Assembly (NCBI GenBank): GCA_905178155.1
Contig: CAJINV010000003.1
Location: 7,859,882 to 7,923,881 of the forward strand
Reading direction: 5' to 3'
From: Amoebophrya sp. A120
Lineage: Eukaryota > Sar > Dinophyceae > Syndiniales > Amoebophryaceae
DNA: 64,000 bases
Made by a program: the position numbers and the translations under genes. Under the pieces are notes generated by a model that made no database searches, was not told where the DNA came from, and saw only the letters and a list, made by a program, of their open reading frames with translations. Positions within the stretch are counted from its first letter, which is position 1. The number at the start of each line of letters is the position of its first letter. Positions 24,910 to 34,189 of the stretch are shown piece after piece.

Positions 24910-25424
24910 GTTTAACAATCAAGATAAATCTTCTTTATATCAAAAAAATGAAATGAAGGGTTGCCGCAGCTGCAGAAGCCGCTCCGAACAAAGCAAGCCC
25001 CGTGGGTAAACGCTCCTCTAGTCGTCCAGTTCTTTCCAATCCTTATCCTAGGCGGCCGTTGTCCTCAATACTTGTCAACTAGGGATCGTTAATATGGTGT
25101 AGCCCCCTGAGAATCCATATATCGCCAAGTTTGGCACGGCTTCAGTCTGATACAGGTACGAGGAGGAGTGGGGTCCTGAAAAGAACTAACATTTTTTTTT
25201 GTATAACTAACACTGAGTATTAATTCCTGAGCCAGCGGTGCTGGCATGATTGAAGCGGAAAGACCACAAGAAAACGTGTATTTTTCAGTACTAGCGAGCG
25301 TCGAGCTCGGAACATTTTTGTGATATAATTGCGTCGTATGCTTGTCTTTCAGGGAAAGTCATGTCGTGTTGCTCTTTCTTCTTTCATGATCTAGCTCGCC
25401 ACTACGATCGTTCATCATCTAAAA
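24910..25424. other. intergenic spacer
   Basis: Between the FAM241-like start and the GT47 stop. No gene or repeat recognised. Confidence 0.4.
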
Positions 25425-26963
25425 CTATGTATGATCATCAGCCTTCTGATGAGAGGCATCCTGACCTTCTGCTTGTTCTTCTAGTCGAAGATCCGAGCGC
25501 TCTAGAGGAGCAGTATCCTCGTCTGCCAACACGCTGGAATCAAAGTTGTGAAGTGCGCCCCAGTGCACCCAGTGCGAGTGTTCTCGCGGACTGTACGGCC
25601 TCGCGAAGCCACCCCGCGGAACAAGAAAGCGCGCACGCCAATGCAGCCGATCTCGCAGCTCGCGTTCCAGCAGCGTGAAAGCTGAGCCGGTGGTGCCGTA
25701 TTGCGCGCAGTTTTCCTCGAGTTTCATGGACAAGTAAGGCGCCGCTTCCAAGGCCTTTTTTTGCAGGCGTTGGCCGGTCTCGAGTGACACCTGCAGCACG
25801 GATTCCAGCGCCGCCGCAGTTTCATCCACCGAGTCGACGAGGTACAGCAGGGAAAACTCCTCGTACTGCAGGTAGGCCTCGAAGGGCAAGACCACATAGC
25901 TATCCTTGTGGTACACAAACACCGGGACGCACCCCCGCGTGAGCACGTGAAACAATCGCTGCGCGGTGTTGCCGTCGCCGGGCATCACGAGGCAGAACCG
26001 GGCGGACTCGTAGAGCAGCAAATACTCGTCCTGCTTCCGACGGAGCTGCTGCCGACTCCCGTCGTCGGCCGGGACCGGTTGGAAGTACACCGACTCGTCC
26101 CCCTTGAAGTGCCGCTGGACGGCTTCGAGCACATACAGGCGCTCCCGGAAAACAAAAGTGGTGTCCGGGATGTGCTTCACGGCCCCCACAAACAAAACGC
26201 GGACCGGGCGACTCGCAAAGTCCACCAAACCCTTGTAGGCCTTGTGGCAGTCGAACGACACAAAGTAGGGGTGTAGCACGAACCGCTGCAGCTCGAGGAG
26301 TCCGCCCCAGCCCGGCTCGAGCAGATGCGGGTGGGCGATCTCGGCCCCCGCCGGGGATGAAGAAGGAGGCTGCACGGGGAACGGGGGTCGTTCCCCCCCT
26401 GGTTGTTCTTGTTCCCCCGTAGTTCTAGTTCTTGAGGTGGCGTTCGCTGTTGTGCCGTTCTTTGCGTGATGTTGTAGATCCGCAGGAGAAAGTGCAAGCG
26501 CAAAGTTTCGGCGTCCCTGGTGCGTGTGCCCCACCGTGAGAACAAACGCGTTGCGGAGAAAGAGGTGGTACCCGTTCAAATCCAACAGTCGGTTTTCAGG
26601 TGGCAAGACGCGCGACTCCTTTTTCCAGTGCGGAAACTCGTGGCCGTAGTTGATCAGGTGGTCGTACCCCGCAAGCGCGCCAAAATCGTAGTCCTGAAAA
26701 AACTCGCGCACACACGTCAGGGACTCGGTGGACTCGTACCAGAAGAGCAACGGAAAGTAGACCGGCAGGTACACCCAATCGGCTTCCGTCCGGACTGGGG
26801 TTTCGAACTGCTGCAGGAAGGAGTGCACGGCGTCGAGGGTGAGAAGGAGCTCGGATATGTGGGAATGCAGTACGTGCGAACGCGTCTCGTTGCTCTCCCG
26901 CCACATCCCGCTCCACAAGCCCGGGTCCAGGCACATCGGAACCGCAGCAAAAAAAATCTTCAT
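25425..26963 (-). CDS. exostosin-family glycosyltransferase (GT47)
   Basis: Single-exon, 512-aa protein of the exostosin/GT47 family, which transfers sugars to glycans in the Golgi. Family features are the N-terminal EADWVYLPVYFPLLFW block, YDHLINYGHEFPHW, SRPVRVLFVGAVKH and the nucleotide-sugar-binding signature ARFCLVMPGDGNTAQRLFHV followed by GCVPVFV. A Gly/Pro/Ser-rich insert lies near residues 170-205. The start MKIFFAAVPMCLD gives a hydrophobic N-terminus, but no clear long membrane anchor is visible, so an upstream exon or a different start is possible. The C-terminal 50 residues are acidic and not conserved in my view. The donor and acceptor sugars c. Confidence 0.82.
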   Translation of the reverse strand: MKIFFAAVPMCLDPGLWSGMWRESNETRSHVLHSHISELLLTLDAVHSFLQQFETPVRTEADWVYLPVYFPLLFWYESTESLTCVREFFQDYDFGALAGYDHLINYGHEFPHWKKESRVLPPENRLLDLNGYHLFLRNAFVLTVGHTHQGRRNFALALSPADLQHHAKNGTTANATSRTRTTGEQEQPGGERPPFPVQPPSSSPAGAEIAHPHLLEPGWGGLLELQRFVLHPYFVSFDCHKAYKGLVDFASRPVRVLFVGAVKHIPDTTFVFRERLYVLEAVQRHFKGDESVYFQPVPADDGSRQQLRRKQDEYLLLYESARFCLVMPGDGNTAQRLFHVLTRGCVPVFVYHKDSYVVLPFEAYLQYEEFSLLYLVDSVDETAAALESVLQVSLETGQRLQKKALEAAPYLSMKLEENCAQYGTTGSAFTLLERELRDRLHWRARFLVPRGGFARPYSPREHSHWVHWGALHNFDSSVLADEDTAPLERSDLRLEEQAEGQDASHQKADDHT

Positions 26964-27579
26964 CTTCCGGAAGACTCGACATTAAGTCGCTTAAATTCAT
27001 TGTTGTAATACCGAGCAGTCATATGATGGATGAAGATTATTAGAGCTGCCACGATTGCGACGCCGTTTTGATGAGGTCGTGGCTCTTACATTTGGATTTG
27101 GAAAAACACAAGTGAAAACAAATCTGCAGTTGAATTTCAACTGCCTTACACGACCGGGCGGAAAGAAATGAAAATGAAAAGACCTGCATTCCGTTACAGC
27201 AAAAAGCCAACCTTACCGATTGCGATTGCATTTGTTGAGCATAATTCAGACAAAATACACAAGACCTGAAAAGCAATCGTAGCTTGTATTCCTTTTCCTA
27301 TTCTTTCGCTTTCGCTACATAATCCCCGTGCATCCCCACAAAAAGTGAGCTCCATCCCCACAAAAAGTGAGAAATCAATCAGAAGTGGCCGAACACGAGA
27401 TAAAAGTCATTTTGCCACCTCGATGAAATATGCACTTTTGGATCAAGCCGGAGAAAAGGAAACCCCCAGAAGAGTACATTTATTTGAAACTCGCATCCCT
27501 GCCTGCCACTATATTCTGGCACACTTAGGTGAATACATTGGCAATCGAACTACAACCATCGATCACATTACAGGTTCGT
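26964..27579. other. intergenic spacer with 19-bp duplication
   Basis: No gene seen. The sequence CATCCCCACAAAAAGTGAG occurs twice, at 27331-27349 and 27353-27371. Confidence 0.5.
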
Positions 27580-28143
27580 TCATTGCACTAGTGTGGCGGG
27601 GTCCGAAACTTCTGCAGCGCTCATGGTAGGTCCCGGGTCGTGCAAGAGAAAATTTGCCAACTGTTCGCACCGCCTGAGCTCAGCGTCTCGAGCAGCGTTT
27701 TCGTCTGCTATAGCAGTGTTCCCCTGTGCCTGAATCGCGGATGCGCGCTTTGCGGCCTCTTCGTCTGCCCGGGGACGATTGGTCGAACCGTACTGTTGCC
27801 AGAGCGACTTCGGCGCGATCAGCTTTTCGCAGTCCTGCACAACGCGCGGCCTCACGCGCTTCAAGAGTCGGACCTTGCGATTGAACAGGTTCTCCTCGAG
27901 CTGGTTGACAGCAGCCTCGGTACGGTTCGCGTTCGTGCGTACCTCCTGCCCGAGCTGCTGCAGCCGCCGAGCCGCCAGGGCGCAATTCCGCTTGTTTTGC
28001 GCGGCCAGCAAAAGGCTTCGGTGCGCATCACGGAAAAACTTCTTAATGGTCGGGGTCGCACCCATGGGCACCATACCCGTCGGTGTCGGCGGGGGGTACG
28101 CCGTTACCATTTCCCACAGGTTTTCTCGAGAGGGTGCGGACAT
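27580..28143 (-). CDS. unknown helical protein, 187 aa
   Basis: Single-exon protein that I do not recognise. It opens MSAPSRENLWEMVTAYPPPT, then has basic, probably helical stretches (KKFFRDAHRSLLLAAQNKR and FNRKVRLLKRVRPRVV), then an Ala/Glu/Arg-rich helix and a neutral tail. No signal peptide, membrane segment or known motif. The composition suits a soluble alpha-helical or coiled-coil protein. It is kept because the frame is long, starts with a good Met and has coding-like composition in the same direction as its neighbours. Confidence 0.55.
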   Translation of the reverse strand: MSAPSRENLWEMVTAYPPPTPTGMVPMGATPTIKKFFRDAHRSLLLAAQNKRNCALAARRLQQLGQEVRTNANRTEAAVNQLEENLFNRKVRLLKRVRPRVVQDCEKLIAPKSLWQQYGSTNRPRADEEAAKRASAIQAQGNTAIADENAARDAELRRCEQLANFLLHDPGPTMSAAEVSDPATLVQ

Positions 28144-28875
28144 CTTTTGACACCTCGAGAGCGAGTATGTCTGTACCTACGACACAAAGAGAAACCAGAG
28201 GAAACGCAAACGACACAGAAAGTTCAAACACGGTGAAGAGAAGAAACGTTAGCACACCTACACTCAGACAACCGGAAAAAAAAAGCACGAGAACTGTAAG
28301 TGCACTACGCATCGACTTAGACAATTCTATCTATCACCATACGTCACGCTACACAAATCTATCATACATTCCGCGCTAATATTCCAAGCGAGTATGTATA
28401 TCATCGACTGCACTGGAAGTAGACCGCGCGCACTCACAAACAGGCCAGCCACTTACTTACTAGACCACCACGCTCAGAGACTCAGTCGACTACTAGCATC
28501 TCACTGCAGTAACGCCAACGTTCCCTCAATGCCCGCTTTTTTTCTCCTTCGCACGAACTTCAATTCCTGCCTAAGTGTAGGAGTTCCTTACTCGAATCTA
28601 CTTTCAATCTCTCACGCTGGCCCTTTCTCTCAGCAACTCAATCATATGGATAACTAAAAAAATCTACCGCTCCCGACTCTTGTGTACATGGCTGCATTCT
28701 TTCGACCATGCCAGCAGTCTTGAGAGAAATACAACAATAAGCATAGCAAAGTAAACTAACCTAAAACATCATCATCATCATCTTTGTGTTTGTCCGTGAC
28801 ATTGGAATTATGTCTGTTCTCATCGTTCCTCTTGAGTGGACGTACACTCGAGCGCACTTTTTGTGACATCCGATG
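28144..28875. other. intergenic spacer
   Basis: Short open frames of poor composition on both strands; nothing recognised. Confidence 0.4.
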
Positions 28876-29243
28876 TCACTCCGCAACCCATGTCCCCTCG
28901 GGGCTGCGGTAGAAGGATTGGCCTGCAACGTCCTTGACTTCTCTTCCGGTGTTCTCACAAAAATCTTCGCTCGTCACCGTAAATTGAACTTCTGGGTCGC
29001 TTTCTAGTTGCCAGTTGTTTCCCGTGGCGCCTGGCACTCTGCCCCAGCGCTTGCCGCTGATCTTCTGAAGGAACGCCGCCCGCGCTTGCTCGCTTTCCTA
29101 CCTTTGTTGCTCTATTCGTGCGCGCTGCTCCTCGCTTCTTTTGCTCATTTTCTCTGTGGTTTGCCGCCTTTGCTTCTGCCGGCCGATTTGCACGCTTCTT
29201 TTGTCTCGCATGCTTTCCTTCAGTGTGATGGCGTCCGGGGGGG
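28876..29243 (-). pseudogene. unknown gene fragment with one in-frame TAG
   Basis: One frame reads through the whole segment except for a TAG at 29100-29098. It begins after a good acceptor (TTTTTTTACAG) as PPDAITLKESMRDKRSVQ, runs through a charged helix ending RARIEQQR, meets TAG, and resumes ESEQARAAFLQKISGKRWGR, then SDPEVQFTVTSEDFCE and ending SPEGTWVAE before TGA. The part after TAG looks like a real conserved domain, but I cannot name it. The TAG could mark a broken gene, a hidden short intron, readthrough or an assembly error. Upstream exons are not found; an open frame at 29515-29321 may be one. Confidence 0.4.
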
Positions 29244-29747
29244 CTGTAAAAAAACAACCTAAATATAAATATAAAATAAAGCTAAAGAAAGCACACCTAG
29301 ATCGCTGATATTTCCATTTTTCAAGAGAGGAAGGAGGAGCATGGGGAACCTAAAGAGGGCGTAGAAGAAGAGAGCAAGCGAGTGTTCGTTTGTACATTTT
29401 CTGGTGGTCTGCTGGTAGTTGTGAACGTCTTCACTATCGCCTTAAGCACCGGCCTAAACCTGCACACCGTTTGCCTACGGTGCACAGCCCGATCATGATC
29501 TGCGGCTCCAGCCATGTGTAACTTGCTCGAGCGGGAGAAAAGATGGGCGCGGCAGCAACGCAGGTAGCTACAGCTACCAATTTCTCTCGGTTATTTCTCT
29601 CATGAAGATACAGGACGACGAAATGAAGAACACACTTCCAAAAGTAATTTTCACTAGCAACACAGCTATCGCTTTTGGATCAGCATCGCTAGAAGCATGC
29701 AAGGCAAAGATCAATATTTTGTAGACTTATAATTGCAATTCATTTAC
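29244..29747. other. spacer before the retrotransposon
   Basis: Contains a short open frame (29515-29321) that may be a 5' exon of the preceding gene. It ends at the TTTAC target-site duplication copy at 29743-29747. Confidence 0.4.
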
Positions 29748-30274
29748 TGTTAGTGGACTTGAGAACACTCGCACACACTTCCACACGTTTGCTCCACTGA
29801 GCTCGTTATCAACAGCAGTTCAATGAGTTCTCTCAATTGCAAGCAAGCAAGCAAGTGACGCAAGTCTCTCGCTGCGTTACATCCTGTAGGTTCAATTCAT
29901 CCAAATTCATCGCATTCATATGGACCAAACCTGGTCAGAGTCAAGTGGCAAAACAGCATGGGAGTCCACTCCTCAACCTGCTCAGATTGGTGCTCGACCC
30001 TGGCGGGAGTCAAGTCCCCCAGGGCGACCATTCTGAACGTCTGGACCGAGCTGAGTCCATTCATTTCACTACGATCCTGATGGCTTTGCCTTCGTAGTAT
30101 TTGGGGGATTCGCGGAACATGGTGAAGAGTTTCCTTTAGGATCTAGATAGATTCTGACCATTTCCCTAAGGATCTAGCTAGTTCAGGTCATTCAGAGCTG
30201 TCATTTCATTGGGAACAGGCGTCATTTGGGGCGATCGTGTTACGTGTGTGCGGGATCGATTTCCATGACCAACA
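29748..30274 (-). repeat. 3' LTR of the copia element
   Basis: 527 bp with TG...CA ends, about 97% identical to the copy at 35426-35953. It is downstream of pol with respect to transcription. Confidence 0.95.
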
Positions 30275-30287
30275 CCCCTCCTCAATC
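30275..30287 (-). promoter_or_regulatory. polypurine tract of the copia element
   Basis: On the minus strand GATTGAGGAGGGG sits immediately before the 3' LTR, the expected position of the plus-strand primer. A second similar purine run (AGGAGGGG) lies about 55 bp further upstream. Confidence 0.75.
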
Positions 30288-30367
30288 GCTGCGGCGGTGG
30301 TGCTAATCTGGATAGCGTCCTACCACACTCCCCTCCTGAGCGCGCTGTGGTGAACTAGCTATCCCCT

Positions 30368-33300
30368 CTAGAAACCAAAATAAATCGAATAAGTATAGCC
30401 TACTTTAGCCTTGCCCTTGTGATTCCCCTCTATAAACGTGTCTAAATCATCCTCATCGTCAGAGGAGTCACAAATAAAAGACTTAGGGTCGGGGTTATCA
30501 ATATGGTGCAAGAGTAAGCGTCTCTGCGGCACACTACACTCGAGCTTCGTGAGACCGTCTGCCTTCATTAGGTAGGTCGGGCAGAACATGATCTGGCTCG
30601 CTGCGTCTCTCACGCGGAGATATCGCAGTGCGTAGTGCCTCGATTTCGGTTTGTTGTCTGTGCTCTTAGCTGTAGTTATCGCGGACTGGTTGTCGATCCA
30701 CAATATGGCATCATCCAGGGAGGGAGATAAGCCATTCTGCTTTTCCACCATGACAGTGGGTAGAGGTTTGAAGAACTCTGTAAAGTCATTCTGCTCGCTC
30801 AGCACAATAGTGTCGGAAGCAGCTATATACTCCGCCTCCGCCGTGGAGTACGCCCTCACGGTCTGCCGGTTGCTACGCCAACAGATCGGGAAGCCGCGGA
30901 AGTACATAATGCTACCACTAGTGCTTCGCATGGTCTTGCAACAGTTCGCAAAACTAGCATCCGAAAACAGATTCACATCAGGCAAGTCTCTCCCGTCGGG
31001 CAGTAGCTTGCTGTAGATTCTGTTGAATTCTTCCTCAATTTCCGGACTATACGACAGACCCTGCTCCTTCGTTGTCAATAGATACTTCAGAATCTTCTTA
31101 CAGGCGTTTACGACAGGCCGAGTCGCCGGCTTGCCCACGTATCTGGCGACAGTGGCAACCGGGACAACAATGTCTACCCTGCAAGTGGTTGCAGCCCACT
31201 GCAGAGAGCCAACGACCTCTCGAAGGGGAAAACCTTCAATAACTTTAGCTCCTTCAACTTCTTTAGCGAGTTCAGACTCATCGAAGTTTGGCGAGTGGAC
31301 CGGCTTGCCCGCTTCTGAGACGTGGAATTTCTTACAAATCTTGGATATGTACTCTGTCATCACGATCCTAACGGTTCGTAGATTCCAGTTGTAGTACACT
31401 ATTGACCCTAGGAAGTCAAACTTCTTGGACACAGAGTTAAACTCCGGAACAAGCTCGACGTCGATCATGCGCCCCTTGACGTGGTGCAAGATCTCCGCAA
31501 GTTCTCCAGCCAACTCGGACCCAGTCGGAGGACCTGTGATAAGATTATCGTCGACATACACTGCCAACTTCAGAAACTTCCCAGGGTGTTCCAAGCTCGG
31601 TTTCTTCCACAGACCTGGCGCAGAGGGACAGGGTTCCCAACCTAGCTTGGTCAGTACTTCCTCATACTTCTTATACCAGAGCCTGGGGGCGTCTTTCAAG
31701 CCGTAAAGCGCTTTCTTGAGCTTGACGATCTCCACGCCGTGCTTCTTCGCCCAGATGGGTGGCAAGCGGCAGAAGACGTCGCGATCAAGTAAGGCATTGA
31801 GAAACGCACTATCAAGGTCGAACGGGATCACATCATCACCGTCTGCGGCTGCAGCGGCTAGAAGTAACCTGTTAGCGGCATGGGACACAACAGGAGCGAA
31901 AGTGTCCAGCTCGCCCGAACGATCTAGATTACCGAGTACTACTGCTCGCGCTTTCTTCGTACCGTCACGCTTCTCGGTAAGAAGGATAGCAATAGGCAAA
32001 ACCTGCTTTGCGGTCGCTAGCTCCTCGTCAGTAGCTGGCTCCCACACTTTATAGGCTTCAAGTCTACAATCTTCCTTGTTGGTTGCTGCGTTCCATTCGA
32101 CTGAGTCTTTGCAACGAGCAGGATCCAACTTGGCCGATGTAGTCAAGTAACACTGGACGTCGAGGAATTCCTCACCTTCCTCGCGATCATCCTGTGCTGC
32201 TATTGCTGCGGCAAAGGCACTAGCGTCCTTTCTCAATTCTGCGAGCTCTTTCTTAGTACGTCTCACGCGCTTTGTCTTGTCCTTTCTCCCTTTGGGACGA
32301 CCACGACCTCGCGGCTTGGAGTTGCGGTTGCCAGCCACAATCCTTGCCGGAGACGGGCTCGCCTTTCTTGGACTAGATAAGCTGCTGTGAGTGGGGTGAT
32401 CGTCCAGATTCCCCTCCTCAGGTTTAACACCTTCAGGCTCGGGATCTATCTGGCCCGGATCATCTTCCCTATCCAGACTTTCAACCACCAACGTCTCTTC
32501 AGGACCGTCAGGCTGCCTACCAGTGTGCTCCGAGACATCCACCCCCAGCCGGTGCTCAGCCCTTTTGATCAGACCGACACACGGGAGAGATGGCGCACAC
32601 GGCGCTCCACTAGGTAGGGCCTCGATTGCGTCACACTCGACATAGATACCTTTGGAGTTAGGAACTAGGTCTTCAATATTCTTCACGAGGTACTCCTCAC
32701 GGAACTTGACGTCGATGGTAGAATACTCCATCCAACGATGTCCCGCGGCGGACCGGCCGTCCGTGACATACGTCCCAACCCGCCAGCCCGAAGACTTAGG
32801 ACAAAGGCCGAGAAATACCCCACGACGAAATGGCGCGGACAGCTTTGGAGCAACCACTTCTACTCCCCCCTCAGGAGCTTCATGAACTTCGCCTTTCTTG
32901 ACTTGTTCACGAAAATAAACGAGACAACCAAAACGCCTTAGCATCCTTGTGCCAACTTTCGAACTGTTTCTTCCAGTTCTCTCATCCAGAATTTCTGCAG
33001 GAGTCTTTCCGTCGTACTCAGGCATTTTGCTATACTTATGCGGAAGGCGGTCCCAGCATGCTGCAGCGTACTCGACCGAGTAGCACCACAGACGCTTGTC
33101 CACGTTCACCAACATCGCACGCACAGCGCCGAATATGGTCCGCATAAAGCGTTCGCAGGTTCCGTTCTGCTCTGGGTTGTAGGGAACCGTAGGAGCATCA
33201 CCGACCCGCAGCGATTGCATGACCTTGGTCATGGAGTCACTGCCCAGAACTGGCTCATTGTCCCTACGGACGAACCATACCACTTTGTCCTCGAGGGTCA

Positions 33301-34144
33301 GAGCGTAGCTCTGGCGAATGCCTTTGATCAATTCTTCCAAAACCCCAACGCAGTCACTTTTCAGCTTAAGAGGGACACAGAAACACTTCTTGATGGCATC
33401 ACAGATGACAACAAGCACGCAGGTGCGTGACCGAATCGATACAGGTTTAATACCTACCGCGAAGTCCATCGCAAGTAGTTTCAATGGTTCAGGTTTGTAA
33501 TTACTAGTGTCGCGCTCTTTTGCGTGAGAGCTTCTTGCGCCCTTCGCTTTGTCGCATTCGGGACACTGGACATTAAGACCATCTACGTGAAAGTGTCCGA
33601 ATCTTCTATGTTGTTCTAAACGCGTAAGGTGACAACTAGCAATACTTTCTTCGATTGTAATGCATGCAATGTCTTCCGCGGTGTCACTAGTCGCCTGACC
33701 CCGGAGGCCCATCACGAAAAGATCACACCCAAGGACTGGGAGGCTCAACCTCTCGTGGTTCTTGATTGGTAGCATCTGACCGGATTCCCTGTTGACGAGA
33801 GAACCGCCAGAGCTGTTGTAGTTCAGATCCCACCCACGATCACTGAGATTGTCCTCACCGAGCCACGGAAGTATACGATCAATATCTCTTGGTAGATGTT
33901 TAAAGTAGACGCCGCAGGGTAAACCTAGAGCGTTTTCCTTCAATTTTCCTACAAAACCATCACGAGCCCCGGCCGTGCCGTTGATGCGACAGACGTTGCT
34001 CGAGATGTCAATAAAATCCGATTTGTGTCTAGATAAATACTTGTTTGCACATGAATCGACCAAGCTCACTTCGTCCTTGGTCTGTGCAATAAAACAGCTA
34101 GAATAATTTGAGTCAAATTCTTCTAAATTCTCGAAGTTCAGCAT
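30368..34144 (-). CDS. pol: copia pol polyprotein (PR-IN-RT-RH)
   Basis: About 1258 aa, uninterrupted. The protease region carries SLVDSCANKYL, with DSC where most copia proteases have DSG. The integrase zinc region is HRRFGHFHVDGLNVQCPEC, and the core shows LLAMDFAVG, VRRDNEPVLG and NPEQNGTCERF for the D,D,E residues. Reverse transcriptase has IPFDLDSAFLNALL near residue 773, YGLKDAPRLWYKK and the catalytic YVDDNLITG near residue 861. RNase H has LFSDASFANC and YSTAEAEYIAASD. A Pro/Glu/Ser-rich spacer and a basic GRGRPKGRKDKTKR segment lie between integrase and RT. It shares a frame with gag, separated only by UGA, so expression is likely by readthrough. Confidence 0.95.
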   Translation of the reverse strand: MLNFENLEEFDSNYSSCFIAQTKDEVSLVDSCANKYLSRHKSDFIDISSNVCRINGTAGARDGFVGKLKENALGLPCGVYFKHLPRDIDRILPWLGEDNLSDRGWDLNYNSSGGSLVNRESGQMLPIKNHERLSLPVLGCDLFVMGLRGQATSDTAEDIACITIEESIASCHLTRLEQHRRFGHFHVDGLNVQCPECDKAKGARSSHAKERDTSNYKPEPLKLLAMDFAVGIKPVSIRSRTCVLVVICDAIKKCFCVPLKLKSDCVGVLEELIKGIRQSYALTLEDKVVWFVRRDNEPVLGSDSMTKVMQSLRVGDAPTVPYNPEQNGTCERFMRTIFGAVRAMLVNVDKRLWCYSVEYAAACWDRLPHKYSKMPEYDGKTPAEILDERTGRNSSKVGTRMLRRFGCLVYFREQVKKGEVHEAPEGGVEVVAPKLSAPFRRGVFLGLCPKSSGWRVGTYVTDGRSAAGHRWMEYSTIDVKFREEYLVKNIEDLVPNSKGIYVECDAIEALPSGAPCAPSLPCVGLIKRAEHRLGVDVSEHTGRQPDGPEETLVVESLDREDDPGQIDPEPEGVKPEEGNLDDHPTHSSLSSPRKASPSPARIVAGNRNSKPRGRGRPKGRKDKTKRVRRTKKELAELRKDASAFAAAIAAQDDREEGEEFLDVQCYLTTSAKLDPARCKDSVEWNAATNKEDCRLEAYKVWEPATDEELATAKQVLPIAILLTEKRDGTKKARAVVLGNLDRSGELDTFAPVVSHAANRLLLAAAAADGDDVIPFDLDSAFLNALLDRDVFCRLPPIWAKKHGVEIVKLKKALYGLKDAPRLWYKKYEEVLTKLGWEPCPSAPGLWKKPSLEHPGKFLKLAVYVDDNLITGPPTGSELAGELAEILHHVKGRMIDVELVPEFNSVSKKFDFLGSIVYYNWNLRTVRIVMTEYISKICKKFHVSEAGKPVHSPNFDESELAKEVEGAKVIEGFPLREVVGSLQWAATTCRVDIVVPVATVARYVGKPATRPVVNACKKILKYLLTTKEQGLSYSPEIEEEFNRIYSKLLPDGRDLPDVNLFSDASFANCCKTMRSTSGSIMYFRGFPICWRSNRQTVRAYSTAEAEYIAASDTIVLSEQNDFTEFFKPLPTVMVEKQNGLSPSLDDAILWIDNQSAITTAKSTDNKPKSRHYALRYLRVRDAASQIMFCPTYLMKADGLTKLECSVPQRRLLLHHIDNPDPKSFICDSSDDEDDLDTFIEGNHKGKAKVGYTYSIYFGF

Positions 34145-34182
34145 GCAAGTACCATACTCCGAGATATAAACACCTCCTTCAT

Positions 34183-34189
34183 CTAGTCA
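34183..34189 (-). promoter_or_regulatory. gag-pol stop in UGACUAG readthrough context
   Basis: Gag ends with TGA followed directly by CTAG, and the frame then stays open for 14 codons to the pol ATG and beyond. UGA-CUAG is a well-known leaky stop context in viral and cellular readthrough genes. No frameshift is needed to join gag to pol. Confidence 0.7.

Noticed and set aside
29098-29100. Reassignment of UAG to a sense codon in this genome
   Set aside because: AP-2 mu and UPF2 both end naturally at TAG, so a general reassignment is unlikely.
30651-33430. Plus-strand frames inside the copia element
   Set aside because: Antisense to pol, without domain features.
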